64,000 bases of DNA from Albidovulum denitrificans (GCF_002973535.1 NZ_PVEP01000001.1:682001-746000); one strand, 5' to 3'. Shown: positions 44,633 through 56,376, counted from the first letter of the stretch. Numbers and translations: made by a program. Notes: generated from the letters alone by a model not told the origin.

Positions 44633-44643
44633 ATGATGTGAAC
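44618..44643 (+). promoter_or_regulatory. Overlapping LexA (SOS) boxes of alphaproteobacterial type
   Basis: Three GAAC half-sites at 44618-44621, 44629-44632 and 44640-44643, each separated by exactly 7 bp, giving two overlapping GAAC-N7-GAAC boxes (GTTC-N7-GTTC on the other strand). They cover the -10 and start region, as expected for LexA autorepression. Confidence 0.9.
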
Positions 44644-44676
44644 AACATCTTCGACCCGCGTAAGGAAAACAGGCCC

Positions 44677-45363
44677 ATGTTGACCCGGAAGCAGTTGGAA
44701 CTTCTCGATTTCATCCAGAAGCGCATGGCGCATGACGGTGTGCCGCCATCCTTTGACGAGATGAAGGAGGCGCTGGACCTGAGGTCGAAATCGGGCATCC
44801 ACCGGCTGATCACGGCGCTGGAGGAGCGGGGCTTCATCCGCCGTCTGCCGCACCGAGCGCGCGCGCTTGAGATCGTGAAACTGCCCGAGGCGATGGAAAA
44901 GCCCGGCTTCACCCCCCGCGTGATCGAGGGCGACCGCACCGATCCGCCGCGCGGCGCGATGCCGGTGAGCGAGGGGCATGCGATGGAACTGCCGGTGATG
45001 GGCCGCATCGCCGCCGGTGTGCCGATCGAGGCGATCTCCGAGGTGTCGCATCACGTCACGGTGCCGGGCTCCATGCTCGCCGGGCGGGGGCAGCATTACG
45101 CGCTTGAGGTCAAGGGCGATTCGATGATCGAGGCCGGGATCAATGACGGCGATGTCGTGGTGATCCGGGAACAGACGACGGCCGACAATGGCGATATCGT
45201 CGTGGCGCTGGTCGAGGGGCATGAGGCGACGCTGAAACGCTTCCGCCGCCGGGGCAACATGATCGCGCTTGAGGCCGCCAACCCGGCCTATGAAACGCGG
45301 GTGCTGCCCGAAGATCAGGTCAAGGTGCAGGGCCGCCTCGTCGGGCTGATCCGCAGCTACTGA
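44677..45363 (+). CDS. lexA: LexA repressor, SOS regulator
   Basis: A 228-residue LexA. The winged helix is [20 protein letters not shown] then [20 protein letters not shown]. The self-cleavage Ala-Gly bond is in [14 protein letters not shown] near residue 113. The serine nucleophile is in [15 protein letters not shown] near residue 149 and the catalytic lysine in [13 protein letters not shown] near residue 187. The start at 44677 follows AAGGAAAA by 9 bases; the GTG at 44638 lies within the operator. It is convergent with comEC, their coding ends overlapping by 7 bp. Confidence 0.98.
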   Translation: MLTRKQLELLDFIQKRMAHDGVPPSFDEMKEALDLRSKSGIHRLITALEERGFIRRLPHRARALEIVKLPEAMEKPGFTPRVIEGDRTDPPRGAMPVSEGHAMELPVMGRIAAGVPIEAISEVSHHVTVPGSMLAGRGQHYALEVKGDSMIEAGINDGDVVVIREQTTADNGDIVVALVEGHEATLKRFRRRGNMIALEAANPAYETRVLPEDQVKVQGRLVGLIRSY

Positions 45364-47477
45364 CGCGCGGCGACCCTTGCGCCGGGGCGTCCCCGCCCCT
45401 TGCGGTTCCATATCCGGTCGCCCGCCACGTCGCGGGCGGCGGTCATCTCAAGCCCCCCATCGGTCTGCGTGACGGCCAGCGCGCCCGTGCGCTTCAGGCG
45501 CCTCAGGTCGAAGACGTCGCAGCCGTTGCGGGCGGCACCCTCCGGCCAGTCGCCGTTCAGCACCACCAGCGTTCCCTCCACCGCCTCGGCGCAGAAGGCC
45601 GCGGCGCGGTCGGGCGCGGTCTTGCCGGTCATGTGGATCAGGGGATGCTGCCCGAACTGGCCGCGCCATTCGCCCCGCACGGCCTCCGCGCCGCCACGGG
45701 CAAAGGCGGCGTCCTGCCCCGCAAGATCGCCGTCATCCTCAAGCCAGCTTTGCGCGACGAAACCAGCGCCCTTCGGCTTTGACAGCACGCGGCCCTGATC
45801 GCCCATGACACCGACCAGCGCACCATCGCCCGCGATCAGAAGCGCGGGCCGGTCCGCCCCGGCCCAGAGGATCAGCGCCGTGAGGACCAGCACCGCCCCG
45901 GCCCCGCGCAGCCAGAGCCGCCGCCCGACCAGCGCCGCGATCCCGCCAAGCGCCAGCACAGGCAACACCGCACCGGGCGGCGTCGGCACCGCCTGCACCG
46001 CGCCCTCAAGCCCGCTGACAATGCCCGCGACCCACAGGATGAAGGCCGTCCCCTGCCCCATGACCCAGAGCGCGGGCTGGGCAAGGCCAAGAGGCGCCAG
46101 CACCGCCGCGATGACACCGGCGGGCATCACCACCATCCCCATCAGCGGCACCGCGAGGAGGTTGGCGATCAGCCCGTATTCCGCGATGCGGTTGAAATGC
46201 GCCGCCGCGATGGGCGCGGTCGCCAACCCGGCGGCAAGCGAGGAGAGAAGCAGCATCGCGACCGGGCGCAGGGGCTTGGGGATGCGGGGTTGAAGCTTCG
46301 CCCAAGGCTCGAACGCGACGATCAGGGCGACGGTGGCGCCGAAGGACATCTGGAAGCCCGGCTCGACCAGGCTTTCGGGTTCGATCGCCAGAACGATCAG
46401 CGCGGCAACGGCGACGGAGCGCAGCGAAATCGCCCGCCGGTTGGCAAGGATCGCGACCAGCATCACCGCCACCATGACGAAAGCGCGGCGCGTGGCGACA
46501 TTCGGCCCGGCAAGCATCAGGTAGAAGGCAGCGGCCATCAGCGCCACCACGGCCGCGATCTTGCGCGTGTCAAGCCGCAACGCCAGCGGCGGGATCAGGG
46601 CAAGGCCATAGCGGACGGCGGCGAAGACGAAGCCGGTCAGCAGCCCCATGTGCAGCCCGGAGATGGAGATCAGGTGCGACAGGTTCGCCCCCCTGAGCGC
46701 ATCATTGGTGGCCGAGACGACGGGGGAGCGGTCGCCGGTCATCAGCGCCGCCGCGAAGGCGCCGGGCTGGCCGGGGATCGCGGCCTGAATGGCGCGTGAC
46801 AGACGCATCCTTGTGCGGAAGGCAAACAGCGCCGCCCCACCCGCCGCCGGTTCCAGCGTCAGGACCGGCGTGCGCGTATAGCCGACCCCGCCGAGCTGCG
46901 AAAACCAGGCGAGGCGCTGGAAATCGAAGCCGCCCGGCGCCACCGGCCCCTCGGGGGGCGAGAGATGCGCGGTCAGGATGACGCGCAGGCCGGGTTCCAG
47001 CGGCGCGTCCTGCACCGCATCGCCATGCAGCGCCACCCGCACCCGCGCGGGCGTCCGGTCGGGCGGCGTCCGGGCCAGCACGATCTGATCCAGCGTGATC
47101 CGCGGCTGGTCTGAGAAGGAGCGGTCGATGGCGACGATCCGCCCCTCTACCGGGCCGTAGTAGCGAAACGACATCACCGGCGCGGACAGGGACTGCGCCC
47201 GCCAGATCGCCATGAGCAACCCGGCCGCCACCAGCAGCGCCGCCGTGGCAGGCACCCGCAAAAGCGGCGGGCCGAGGCTGGCCAGCAGAAGGCAGGTCAT
47301 CGAGATCAGCCCCGCGACGGACCAGACCACCGGCCCCGGTTCCGCCGGCGCGGCGAAATAGGCACCGATCCCGAAAGACACGAAAACCGGCGCCCAGGGC
47401 AACAGCGTCCCCCGTGCGGCCTCAAGTGCCTCGAATGGTGCGAGCAACCGGCGCACCCTTGTTTCCCCGTCTGCCAT
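45357..47477 (-). CDS. ComEC/Rec2-family competence membrane protein
   Basis: A 706-residue multi-spanning inner-membrane protein that would form the DNA uptake channel of natural transformation. The N-terminal soluble OB-like part ([20 protein letters not shown]) is DUF4131-like. The channel part has the signature [20 protein letters not shown], then [17 protein letters not shown], then [20 protein letters not shown]. The C-terminal domain ([20 protein letters not shown]) lacks the HxHxDH metal motif of the beta-lactamase-like nuclease domain of longer ComEC proteins. The overlap with lexA is only at the 3' ends. Confidence 0.93.
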   Translation of the reverse strand: MADGETRVRRLLAPFEALEAARGTLLPWAPVFVSFGIGAYFAAPAEPGPVVWSVAGLISMTCLLLASLGPPLLRVPATAALLVAAGLLMAIWRAQSLSAPVMSFRYYGPVEGRIVAIDRSFSDQPRITLDQIVLARTPPDRTPARVRVALHGDAVQDAPLEPGLRVILTAHLSPPEGPVAPGGFDFQRLAWFSQLGGVGYTRTPVLTLEPAAGGAALFAFRTRMRLSRAIQAAIPGQPGAFAAALMTGDRSPVVSATNDALRGANLSHLISISGLHMGLLTGFVFAAVRYGLALIPPLALRLDTRKIAAVVALMAAAFYLMLAGPNVATRRAFVMVAVMLVAILANRRAISLRSVAVAALIVLAIEPESLVEPGFQMSFGATVALIVAFEPWAKLQPRIPKPLRPVAMLLLSSLAAGLATAPIAAAHFNRIAEYGLIANLLAVPLMGMVVMPAGVIAAVLAPLGLAQPALWVMGQGTAFILWVAGIVSGLEGAVQAVPTPPGAVLPVLALGGIAALVGRRLWLRGAGAVLVLTALILWAGADRPALLIAGDGALVGVMGDQGRVLSKPKGAGFVAQSWLEDDGDLAGQDAAFARGGAEAVRGEWRGQFGQHPLIHMTGKTAPDRAAAFCAEAVEGTLVVLNGDWPEGAARNGCDVFDLRRLKRTGALAVTQTDGGLEMTAARDVAGDRIWNRKGRGRPGARVAARQ

Positions 47478-47535
47478 TGCCTAATGAACCGTGGCCACCC
47501 TCCCTCCTCATGGTTTCCGAAAGGTTAACGCGCGC

Positions 47536-48936
47536 ATGTCCGAGATCGTCACCCGTTTCGCGCCCTCTCCCACCGGCTATCTGCATATCGGCGGCGCGCG
47601 CACCGCGCTCTTCAACTGGCTCTATGCCCGTGGCCATGGCGGGCGCTTCCTGTTGCGGATCGAGGATACGGACCGCGAGCGGTCGACACCCGAGGCGACG
47701 GCGGCGATCCTGAAGGGGCTGACCTGGCTTGGCCTCGACTGGGACGGCGATGTGATCAGCCAGTTCGCCCGCAAGGACCGCCACGGCGAGGTCGCGCATG
47801 AGATGCTGGCGCGCGGCACCGCCTACAAGTGTTTCTCCACGCAGGAAGAGATCGCGGCCTTCCGCGAGGCGGAGAAGGCGAAGGGCGTCAGCTACCCCGT
47901 GTTCCTGTCGCCCTGGCGCGACGCCGATCCCGCGACCTGGCCGGATGCGCCTTACGTCATCCGCATGAAGGCCCCCCGCGCGGGCGAAACGGTGATCGAC
48001 GACAAGGTGCAGGGCGCGGTCACGATCCGCAATGAGACGCTGGACGACATGATCGTGCTGCGCTCCGACGGGACGCCGACCTATATGCTGGCCGTCGTGG
48101 TGGACGATCACGACATGGGGGTCACCCATGTGATCCGCGGCGACGACCACCTGAACAACGCCGCGCGGCAACAGATGGTCTATGACGCGATGGGTTGGGA
48201 CGTGCCGGTCTGGGCGCATATACCACTTATTCACGGTCCCGATGGCAAGAAGCTGTCGAAACGCCACGGAGCGGTCGGATTGGAGGAATATCAGGCAATG
48301 GGGTATCCCGCCTCGGCGATGCGCAACTACCTTGCGCGGCTCGGCTGGGCGCATGGGGATGACGAATTCTTTACCGACGCGCAGGCGCAGGCGTGGTTCG
48401 ACCTGCCGGGAATCGGCCGGTCACCCGCGCGGCTCGACTTCAAGAAGCTTGAGAATCTGTCGGGCCAGCATATCGCCGCCATGGCCGACGCCGATCTGAT
48501 GCCGGAAATTCTGGCATATCGGGCCGCCGCCGACCTGCCAGATCTTTCGCAGGCGCAGAAAGACGGGCTGCTACGCGCCCTTCCGACGGTGAAAGAACGC
48601 GCGAAGACATTCCCGGAACTACTTGAAAAGGCTCACTTTATCCTGACGGAACGCCCCATCGCCCTGGACCCGAAGGCGGAACAGGCGCTGGACCCGGTAT
48701 CCCGTCGTATACTGTCAGAATTGACGCCGCAGCTGCAAAATGCTAGCTGGGAGCGCGACAAGCTGGAAGCCGTTATCGCGGACACAGCCGGGACGCATGG
48801 CATCGGGCTCGGCAAGATCGCCGGACCTTTGCGCGCGGCTCTGGCTGGACGCACGGTCACCCCCAGCGTCTTCGATATGATGCTAGTGCTGGGGCGGGAG
48901 GAAACCCTCGCCCGGCTGACGGATGCGGCGGACTGA
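47536..48936 (+). CDS. gltX: Glutamate--tRNA ligase
   Basis: A 466-residue class I synthetase charging tRNA-Glu. The HIGH-type motif is [20 protein letters not shown] at residues 7-26, and KLSKRHG lies near residue 240. The tRNA-binding part includes [12 protein letters not shown] and the C-terminal anticodon domain [20 protein letters not shown]. The start at 47536 matches the family N-terminus [14 protein letters not shown]. It is divergent from comEC (58 bp) and followed by gltA. Base composition shifts to slightly lower GC around 48.5-48.8 kb but without a break in the protein. Confidence 0.97.
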   Translation: MSEIVTRFAPSPTGYLHIGGARTALFNWLYARGHGGRFLLRIEDTDRERSTPEATAAILKGLTWLGLDWDGDVISQFARKDRHGEVAHEMLARGTAYKCFSTQEEIAAFREAEKAKGVSYPVFLSPWRDADPATWPDAPYVIRMKAPRAGETVIDDKVQGAVTIRNETLDDMIVLRSDGTPTYMLAVVVDDHDMGVTHVIRGDDHLNNAARQQMVYDAMGWDVPVWAHIPLIHGPDGKKLSKRHGAVGLEEYQAMGYPASAMRNYLARLGWAHGDDEFFTDAQAQAWFDLPGIGRSPARLDFKKLENLSGQHIAAMADADLMPEILAYRAAADLPDLSQAQKDGLLRALPTVKERAKTFPELLEKAHFILTERPIALDPKAEQALDPVSRRILSELTPQLQNASWERDKLEAVIADTAGTHGIGLGKIAGPLRAALAGRTVTPSVFDMMLVLGREETLARLTDAAD

Positions 48937-49014
48937 ACCGCTCGGCTGGCGGCTGTCCGTATCGTTACCCCTCCGATCCCGCAGATGGTTTCGGACGACC
49001 GAAAGGAGCGCTTG

Positions 49015-50310
<1,296 letters not shown>

Positions 50311-50331
50311 GCACTTATAGTGAGACAGAAA

Positions 50332-50359
50332 AAGGGCCGTCCCTCGCGGGGCGGCCCTT
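50332..50359 (-). terminator. Terminator between gltA and the EF-G paralogue
   Basis: Stem AAGGGCCGTCCC/GGGGCGGCCCTT (one G-T pair) with a four-base loop. On the minus strand it is followed by TTTTTCTG, so it is a strong terminator for the EF-G-like gene. On the plus strand only TT follows. Confidence 0.82.
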
Positions 50360-50365
50360 GATCGT

Positions 50366-52291
50366 TCAGGCGTCGGCGAACTCCTTCGAAATCCGCTCCG
50401 CCTCACGGCCATAGATCTCCTCATAGTGGTCGAAGGCCTGCTCATGCCAGGCGGTGCCTTGCGTCGCGCCGCCCAGGGCGGTGACCAGCCCCTCCTCTGC
50501 CGAGGCGGGCAGAAGCGCGCGAAAAAGGTCCCAGCCACGATAGTCCGGGTCGCGGTCGAAGCCCAGAACCTGCCCCTTCAGCGAGGAGATCATCGACACC
50601 ATCGCCCCGGAATAGATCGACGGCACATGGATGTCGATCCGGTCGATGGGCTGCAACAGGATCGGCCCGGCCTTGGGCAGCCCCTCACGCAGCGCCATCC
50701 GCCCGGCGGTACGGAAGGCGAAATCGTTGCTGTCGACCGCGTGATGCTTGCCATCGGTCAACGTCACCGCGATATCGGTCACCGGAAAGCCCAGCGGCCC
50801 CTTGTCCAGCGCCTCGCGCGCGCCCTCCTCGACCGAAGGGATGAAGTTGCGCGGCACCGCGCCGCCCTTCACGACCTCGGCAAAGACGAACCCCTCGCCC
50901 CGCCCGGCGGGCTTCAGTATCACCGCGACATCGGCGAACTGGCCCGCGCCACCCGATTGCTTGCGATGGCGGTAATGCTCCTCCACGGGTTTTGAGATCG
51001 TCTCAAGATAGCGCGGGCTTGGCGCCTGGGTCGCGATCTCGATCCCGAAATCCTCCCCCAGGCTGGTCATCACCTGGCGTTCGTGCATCGGTCCCTGAAA
51101 GCGCAGCATCGCATGGCCCGTGGCCGCGTCCTGTTCCAGCCGCAGCATCGGGTCGGCCTCTGCCAGCCGCGCCAGCGCCGCCGACAGGCGCACCTCGTCG
51201 CGCTCATGCACCGGGGTCACCACGCGGGCGACGGCGGGCGGGCAGCCCTGCCCCCAGTCTGGCACCGACCGCGCGGCACCGGCGGAAAAGACCCGCCCCG
51301 CGTCCAGCTGGTCGGACTTGACCGAAATCCCGATCTCCCCCGGTTCAAGGTGATCCTTGCCGGGCTTGCCCCCCGGCTCGGCAATCCCGCCAAGGCCGCC
51401 GCCCGCCAGTTGGCCACCCGCGCGCACGCCATCGGCCAGCGCCCGCAGGATCACGCATTTGCCCAGATGCTTGCGGATCTGGGCGTGAAAGCCGACCGCG
51501 ATGGCATCCCCGCCACCCAGCCGGTCGCGCAACACATCGACCTGCGGCACCTCATGGCGCAAGGCCTTCATCATCCGCAGGATGCCATGGCGGTGGCTGG
51601 CAGAGCCAAGGAACGCGGGCAGAAGCGCGCGGTCCTGCGTCTCGCGCCGGGCGATTTCATAAAGCGCACCCTGCGCCGGTTCGTGATCCTCGATCAATTC
51701 CTCAAGCAAAGCGTCATCGAAATCCGACATATGCTCCAGAAGCTCCGCCCGCGCCTCATGCTCCCGCTCGGCCTCGGCCTTGGGCATCGCCACAAGCTGC
51801 GAATGCTGCCCCTCGCGGTAGCGCCAGGCGCGTTCGGAAATCAGGTCGATGGCGCCCACGACCTCGCCATTCTCGCGGATCGGGACCTGGCGCAAGACGA
51901 TCGGATGGCGCGAATAGGCCTGCAAGGCCGACACGATGTCACGCACCCGGCCCTTGGGCGCGTCCATCCGGTTGATGAAGAGGAAACAGGGCAGTTCCGC
52001 CGCCTCGATGGCGCGCAGCCAGGGCGCGGCCAGCACCGCCTCCTCCGGGTCGGGCGCGACGCAGAGGATCGCGGCATCGGCCGCCAGAAGCGCCGCGCCC
52101 CCCATGCGGGCGAATTCCGGCCCGCCCGCGACGTCGAGAACGCCCCAGTCCTCCCCCATGAAACGAAAACGGCTAAGGCTCAGATGACCGGCCGTCTCCG
52201 ATGCGGGATGGGCGTCTTCCAGCGCGCCAAGCGCCTTCACCAGCTCCGATTTTCCCGATTGAGACGGCCCGAGTACCGCGACGCAGCGCAT
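50366..52291 (-). CDS. EF-G-like GTPase paralogue with shortened G domain
   Basis: A 641-residue EF-G relative, shorter than the roughly 700 residues of canonical EF-G. G1 is GPSQSGKSEL near residue 8, G3 is DVAGGPEF and G4 is NRMD rather than NKxD. Between G1 and G3 only about 35 residues occur, so the switch I loop with its conserved Thr (G2) is missing. Domains II-V are recognisable, including RYLETISKPVEEHYRHRKQS, GQFADVAVILKPAG, RNFIPSVEEGAREAL and IYSGAMVSMISSLKGQVLGF. The start at 52291 follows GGGGGAA. It probably does not replace EF-G; a ribosome-linked or regulatory role is possible. Confidence 0.85.
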   Translation of the reverse strand: MRCVAVLGPSQSGKSELVKALGALEDAHPASETAGHLSLSRFRFMGEDWGVLDVAGGPEFARMGGAALLAADAAILCVAPDPEEAVLAAPWLRAIEAAELPCFLFINRMDAPKGRVRDIVSALQAYSRHPIVLRQVPIRENGEVVGAIDLISERAWRYREGQHSQLVAMPKAEAEREHEARAELLEHMSDFDDALLEELIEDHEPAQGALYEIARRETQDRALLPAFLGSASHRHGILRMMKALRHEVPQVDVLRDRLGGGDAIAVGFHAQIRKHLGKCVILRALADGVRAGGQLAGGGLGGIAEPGGKPGKDHLEPGEIGISVKSDQLDAGRVFSAGAARSVPDWGQGCPPAVARVVTPVHERDEVRLSAALARLAEADPMLRLEQDAATGHAMLRFQGPMHERQVMTSLGEDFGIEIATQAPSPRYLETISKPVEEHYRHRKQSGGAGQFADVAVILKPAGRGEGFVFAEVVKGGAVPRNFIPSVEEGAREALDKGPLGFPVTDIAVTLTDGKHHAVDSNDFAFRTAGRMALREGLPKAGPILLQPIDRIDIHVPSIYSGAMVSMISSLKGQVLGFDRDPDYRGWDLFRALLPASAEEGLVTALGGATQGTAWHEQAFDHYEEIYGREAERISKEFADA

Positions 52292-52428
52292 GGCATGTTC
52301 CCCCTTCGGCACATTGTGACCGGCGCATCGAAATGCCTGGGCCCCCGTGCCGTCCGAGGGCCTGCGCCCTGATGGCCAAAGTCTCTGCCCGCCCCGCCCC
52401 GCGGTCAAGCGGCGAAGTGCCGCGTCTT

Positions 52429-52460
52429 CACGGTGGCAAAAATACTCCCGCCGGAGGCGA
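52429..52460 (-). repeat. Intergenic repeat family B, copy 4
   Basis: Read on the minus strand: GCCTCCGGCGGGAGTATTTT followed by TGCCACC. It lies in the 245-bp gap between the EF-G-like gene and the upstream enoyl-CoA hydratase gene. Nothing else is recognisable in that gap. Confidence 0.65.
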
Positions 52461-52536
52461 AGCCCGAGCGGCCCTGCCCAGGCAGGGCTGCGAGAGATAA
52501 AGATGGCGCGGGAACCGCGCCGCCGCTTCGGTAACC

Positions 52537-53310
52537 TTACCGGCCCCGGAACCGCGCCGGGCGCTTTTCCAGAAACGCCGTCACCCCTTCGCGGAAATCT
52601 TCCGAGGCGCCGCATTCGGCCTGAAGCCGCGCCTCAAGCGCCAGTTGCGTATCAAGGTCATTGGCAAAACTCTCGCGCAGCGCGCGTTTCAGGTGGCGGA
52701 AGGCCACCGTCGGCCCCTCGGCCAGGTGCTGCGCGTTCGACCGCCATGTCGCCTCAAAGGCCTCATCCGCGACATAGTCCCAGATCATGCCCCAGTCATG
52801 CGCCTCGCGCGCGCCGATCTTGCCCGCGAACAGCGCCGCCCCCATGGCGCGGGCAAAACCCACCTGGCGTGGCAGCCAATAGGTGCCGCCCGCGTCGGGG
52901 ATCAGCCCGATCCGGGTGAAGGCCTGCACGAAGGTGGCGCTTTCGGCGGCGATGACGACATCGGCGGCCAGCGCGAGGTTGGCCCCGGCCCCGGCGGCGA
53001 CCCCGTTGACAGCGGCGATGACCGGCACCGGCGCGTCATAGATCGCCTTCAAAAGCGGCTCATATTCATCCCGCAGCGTCGCCTCAAGGTCGATATCGGC
53101 CGCGTTGCCGCCATCGGCAAGGTCCTGGCCGGATGAGAAGGCCCGCCCCGCCCCGGTCAGGACGATGACCCGCGCGGTCTGCGCAGCCTCAAGCAGCGCC
53201 GCCGTCAGCGTGCGCCGCATCTCCCCGTTCAGCGCGTTCATCACCTCGGGCCGGTTCAGCGTCAGAACCGTCATGCCCCCGGTGGTCTCGATCAGGACCG
53301 TATCGGCCAT
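52537..53310 (-). CDS. Enoyl-CoA hydratase/isomerase family protein (PaaG-like)
   Basis: A 257-residue crotonase-fold protein. The oxyanion-hole segments are GRAFSSGQDLADGGNAADID and AVNGVAAGAGANLALAADVV, and the catalytic acid lies in FTRIGLIPDAGGTYWLPRQV, where Asp rather than Glu fits the PaaG-type ring 1,2-epoxyphenylacetyl-CoA isomerase. The C-terminal trimerisation helix ends FLEKRPARFRGR. The start at 53310 (MADTVLIETT) is preferred over an upstream one. No other phenylacetate genes are near; it follows ccmH in the same direction by 69 bp. Confidence 0.88.
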   Translation of the reverse strand: MADTVLIETTGGMTVLTLNRPEVMNALNGEMRRTLTAALLEAAQTARVIVLTGAGRAFSSGQDLADGGNAADIDLEATLRDEYEPLLKAIYDAPVPVIAAVNGVAAGAGANLALAADVVIAAESATFVQAFTRIGLIPDAGGTYWLPRQVGFARAMGAALFAGKIGAREAHDWGMIWDYVADEAFEATWRSNAQHLAEGPTVAFRHLKRALRESFANDLDTQLALEARLQAECGASEDFREGVTAFLEKRPARFRGR

Positions 53311-53379
53311 CGCCTCTCCCCTCGCCATATCGGCGTCAGAATGCGGGCGAAGCCCCCTGGACGAAAGCCTGACGGAACG

Positions 53380-53847
53380 TCACGAGTTCAGAATTTCCGA
53401 CAGCCGCTTTTCTTCCTCATCCGAAAGCGGCGCCACGGCGGGTTCGCTGGCCGACCGGCGGCGGCGCAGATAGACCCCGGCCCCGATCAGCCCGATCAAA
53501 AGCGCCCCCGGCCCCGCCACCCACAACAGCAGGTTCGACCCGCGCGCGGTGGGATTCAGCAGGACATATTCGCCGTAACGGGAGACGAGGTAATCGGCCA
53601 CCTGCGTATCGCTGTCCCCGGCCACCAGCCGTTCGCGCACCAGAAGGCGCAGGTCGCGGGCCAGATCGGCGTTCGAATCGTCGATATTCTCATTGCGGCA
53701 GACAAGGCAGCGCAGCCCCGCGCTGATCGAGCGCGCCCGCGCCTCAAGCGCGGGATCGGCCAGCACTTCGTCCGGCTGGACGGCGGCGGCGGGGAGCGCC
53801 GACAGAAGCGCCGCGGCAAGGGTCAGGGCGGGCAGGAAACGGGCCAT
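53380..53847 (-). CDS. ccmH: Cytochrome c-type biogenesis protein CcmH
   Basis: A 155-residue membrane-anchored thioredoxin-like reductant of apocytochrome c heme sites. Residues 1-22 are a signal peptide ([20 protein letters not shown]). The CxxC is in [20 protein letters not shown] near residue 47. A membrane span lies near residues 106-126 ([20 protein letters not shown]) and is followed by RRRR. It corresponds to the short CcmH/CycL form without a CycH extension. The start is 3 bp after the ccmF stop. Confidence 0.95.
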   Translation of the reverse strand: MARFLPALTLAAALLSALPAAAVQPDEVLADPALEARARSISAGLRCLVCRNENIDDSNADLARDLRLLVRERLVAGDSDTQVADYLVSRYGEYVLLNPTARGSNLLLWVAGPGALLIGLIGAGVYLRRRRSASEPAVAPLSDEEEKRLSEILNS

Positions 53848-53850
53848 GGC

Positions 53851-55809
53851 TTACTCCGCCGGTTGGGCGATGGGCGTGCGGCGGCGCGCGCCGGCGGCGA
53901 CCCGGTAGCGCCGGTCGGTCAGCGACAGAAGCCCGCCAAGGGCCATGATGATCGTGCCCCCCCAGATCCAGTTGGCGAAGGGCTTGATATAGGTCCGGAC
54001 CGCCCAGCCGCCATTGTCCTGCGGATCGCCGATCACGACGTAAAGATCGCGGAAGACGCCATTGGAAATCGCCGCCTCGGTCGTGGGCATGGCGGCGACG
54101 GGATAGACGCGCTTTTCGGGGAACAGCTCGGCCACCTGCCGGCCGTCCTTCGCGATCCCGATCCGCGCCTGCGTGGCGTTGAAGTTCGGCCCCTGCACCT
54201 TTTCCACATCGGCCAGCGTGACCGCATAGCCGCCGACCTCGAAGGTTTCGCCGATCTGGGCGGTGCGGATATCCTCGACATTCCAGGCCATCATCAGGGC
54301 GATGCCGATGAAAGTGATGCCCAGCCCGCCATGGGCAGAGCCCCGGCCCCAGTCGGCACGCGGCAGGCGGGCCAGCCGCCCGGCCTTGCGGCCAGCGCGG
54401 GTCCAGAGGTCGATCGCGGCCCCCGCCATCAGCCAGACCCCCAGCGCCACGCCCACCGGCGCAAGGATCGGGCGGCCGGTGCCGACCGCCCATGTCAGCG
54501 CGGCCAGCGCGAAGGCCAGAAGGGCCGCGGGCGCAAGGCTGCGCAACACCCGCCCCGCCCGCGCGCGTTTCCACGGCATGAGGGAGCCTATGGGCAGCAG
54601 CACCGCCAGAAGCACCATGAAGGGGGTGAAGGCGGCCTCGAAAAACGGCGCGCCGACGGAAAGTTTGCGCGCAAAGGCCAGTTCCGCGACCAAGGGCCAG
54701 ATCGTGCCGACGAAGACGACGAAGGCCGCGACCGCCAGCAGGACATTGTTCATCACCAGCGCCGATTCGCGGCTGACAAGGCCGAAGACGCCCTTCGCCT
54801 CCATCACGCCCGCGCGGAACGCATAAAGCGTCAGCGCGCCGCCGACGAAGACGGCGAGGATGGCAAGGATGAACACCCCACGCTCGGGGTCGTTGGCGAA
54901 AGCATGGACCGAGGTGATGACGCCCGAGCGCACGATGAAGGTGCCGATCAGCGAGAAGCCGAAGGCGATGATCGCCAGAAGGATGGTCCAGGCTTTCAGC
55001 GCCTCGCGCTTTTCCACGACGATGGCGGAATGCAAAAGCGCGGTCGCCACCAGCCAGGGCATGAAGCTGGCGTTTTCGACCGGGTCCCAGAACCAGAACC
55101 CGCCCCAGCCAAGTTCGTAATAGGCCCACCACGACCCCAGCGCGATGCCGATGGTCAGGAACATCCACGCGGCCAGCGTCCAGGGCCGCACCCAGCGCGC
55201 CCAGGCGGCGTCCACGCGCCCCTCGATCAGGGCGGCGACGGCGAAGGAAAACGCCATCGAAAGGCCGACATAACCGAGGTAGAGGAAGGGCGGATGGAAG
55301 GCGAGGCCGGGGTCCTGCAACAGCGGGTTCAGGTCCTGCCCGTTGAAGGGCGGCTCTGCCAGCCGCAGGAAGGGGTTCGAGGTAAAGATGATGAAGGCGA
55401 GGAAGGCCACCCCGATCAGCCCCTGAACCGCCAGCACCCGCGCCCTGAGCCGGTCGGGCAATGCGCCCCCGAACCAGGCCGCCGCACCGCCGAAAAGCGC
55501 CAGGATCAGCACCCAGAGCAGCATGGAGCCTTCATGGTTCCCCCAGACGCCCGAGACCTTGTAAAGCATCGGTTTTGCGGTGTGGGAGTTTTCGTAAACC
55601 AGCTTCAGCGAGAAGTCCGAGGTCACGAAGGCATGGGTCAGCGCCGCGAAGGAAATCGCGATGCAGATGAATTGCAGGGTCGCCGCCGCAGGGGCGAGCG
55701 CCATCCAGGAGGTCCATCCCTTCTGCGCGCCGACAAGCGGCAGCGTGCCTTGCACGAGGGCAATGGCAAGGGCGAGGATAAGGGTGAAGTGGCCAAGTTC
55801 CGCGATCAT
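53851..55809 (-). CDS. ccmF: Heme lyase CcmF
   Basis: A 652-residue polytopic membrane protein of the cytochrome c synthetase complex. The heme-handling WWD-type segment is WWAYYELGWGGFWFWDPVEN near residue 235. Other landmarks are MLYKVSGVWGNHEGSMLLWV, DPGLAFHPPFLYLGYVGLSM and GTFIVRSGVITSVHAFANDP, whose histidines bind heme. A periplasmic domain near residues 500-600 contains ALMMAWNVEDIRTAQIGETF. The start at 55809 (MIAELGHFTLILAL) is the family N-terminus. It lies 72 bp after the holin-like gene. Confidence 0.96.
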   Translation of the reverse strand: MIAELGHFTLILALAIALVQGTLPLVGAQKGWTSWMALAPAAATLQFICIAISFAALTHAFVTSDFSLKLVYENSHTAKPMLYKVSGVWGNHEGSMLLWVLILALFGGAAAWFGGALPDRLRARVLAVQGLIGVAFLAFIIFTSNPFLRLAEPPFNGQDLNPLLQDPGLAFHPPFLYLGYVGLSMAFSFAVAALIEGRVDAAWARWVRPWTLAAWMFLTIGIALGSWWAYYELGWGGFWFWDPVENASFMPWLVATALLHSAIVVEKREALKAWTILLAIIAFGFSLIGTFIVRSGVITSVHAFANDPERGVFILAILAVFVGGALTLYAFRAGVMEAKGVFGLVSRESALVMNNVLLAVAAFVVFVGTIWPLVAELAFARKLSVGAPFFEAAFTPFMVLLAVLLPIGSLMPWKRARAGRVLRSLAPAALLAFALAALTWAVGTGRPILAPVGVALGVWLMAGAAIDLWTRAGRKAGRLARLPRADWGRGSAHGGLGITFIGIALMMAWNVEDIRTAQIGETFEVGGYAVTLADVEKVQGPNFNATQARIGIAKDGRQVAELFPEKRVYPVAAMPTTEAAISNGVFRDLYVVIGDPQDNGGWAVRTYIKPFANWIWGGTIIMALGGLLSLTDRRYRVAAGARRRTPIAQPAE

Positions 55810-55881
55810 GGCGCGCACCATACCGGCAAGTTGGGTCAGCGCCAATGGGCTGCGCCGCCATGTCGCGGGGCTGTGAAAGGT

Positions 55882-56376
55882 TCAGCGGTCTTGCCGCTGC
55901 CGCCAGGCGTCGAGCGCGGCGTTCTCGCCCCCCGGCGCGCCGGGCGCTGCGGGTTCGGACGGCGCCACCATCACCGGCCGGCCGGTGCGGAAATAATGCG
56001 CCTCGCGCGCGCCGAAATAGAAGCCGACAATCGCCGCCAGCAACCACCAGAGCGGGTCAGGAACATGGTTCAGCCCGATCATCCGGCGCGAAAAACTGTC
56101 CGGGTCGATCATCGCATAGACGAAAAGACCCAGCGTCCCCAAGGCCAGCGCCGGGCGCGGCAAGCGGTTGAGACCATTGACGAAACGGTCGAACCAGCCA
56201 TCGCGGACATATTGAAACTCCGCCCCGTACTCCCCCAGCGCGGCGATATAGGCGTCATGCGCCGCCTGCATCTTTTTCGTGGCGTTGGGGGTAAAGACCT
56301 CGGCCACGCCCGTCGCCGCCTGCCCGATGGCCGTGGTCGCCGCAGGCGCCCCGAGGATGCGCCCGATCAGCCCCAT
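55882..56376 (-). CDS. Holin-family protein
   Basis: A 164-residue protein resembling the three-span holin-like family that accompanies N-acetylmuramidases in Rhodobacterales. After an N-terminal amphipathic part (GLIGRILGAPAATTAIGQAA) and a charged middle (FQYVRDGWFDRFVNGLNRLP) come two clear spans, RPALALGTLGLFVYAMID and PDPLWWLLAAIVGFYFGARE. A Pro/Ala-rich tail ends RQRQDR. It overlaps the muramidase gene by 10 bases. Phage lysis is not implied, since no other phage gene is present; passage or anchoring of the muramidase is likely. Confidence 0.82.
   Translation of the reverse strand: MGLIGRILGAPAATTAIGQAATGVAEVFTPNATKKMQAAHDAYIAALGEYGAEFQYVRDGWFDRFVNGLNRLPRPALALGTLGLFVYAMIDPDSFSRRMIGLNHVPDPLWWLLAAIVGFYFGAREAHYFRTGRPVMVAPSEPAAPGAPGGENAALDAWRQRQDR

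Noticed and set aside
48400-48800. A transferred segment in gltX suggested by locally lower GC
   Set aside because: The protein is collinear with the family and there are no boundaries, repeats or frame breaks.
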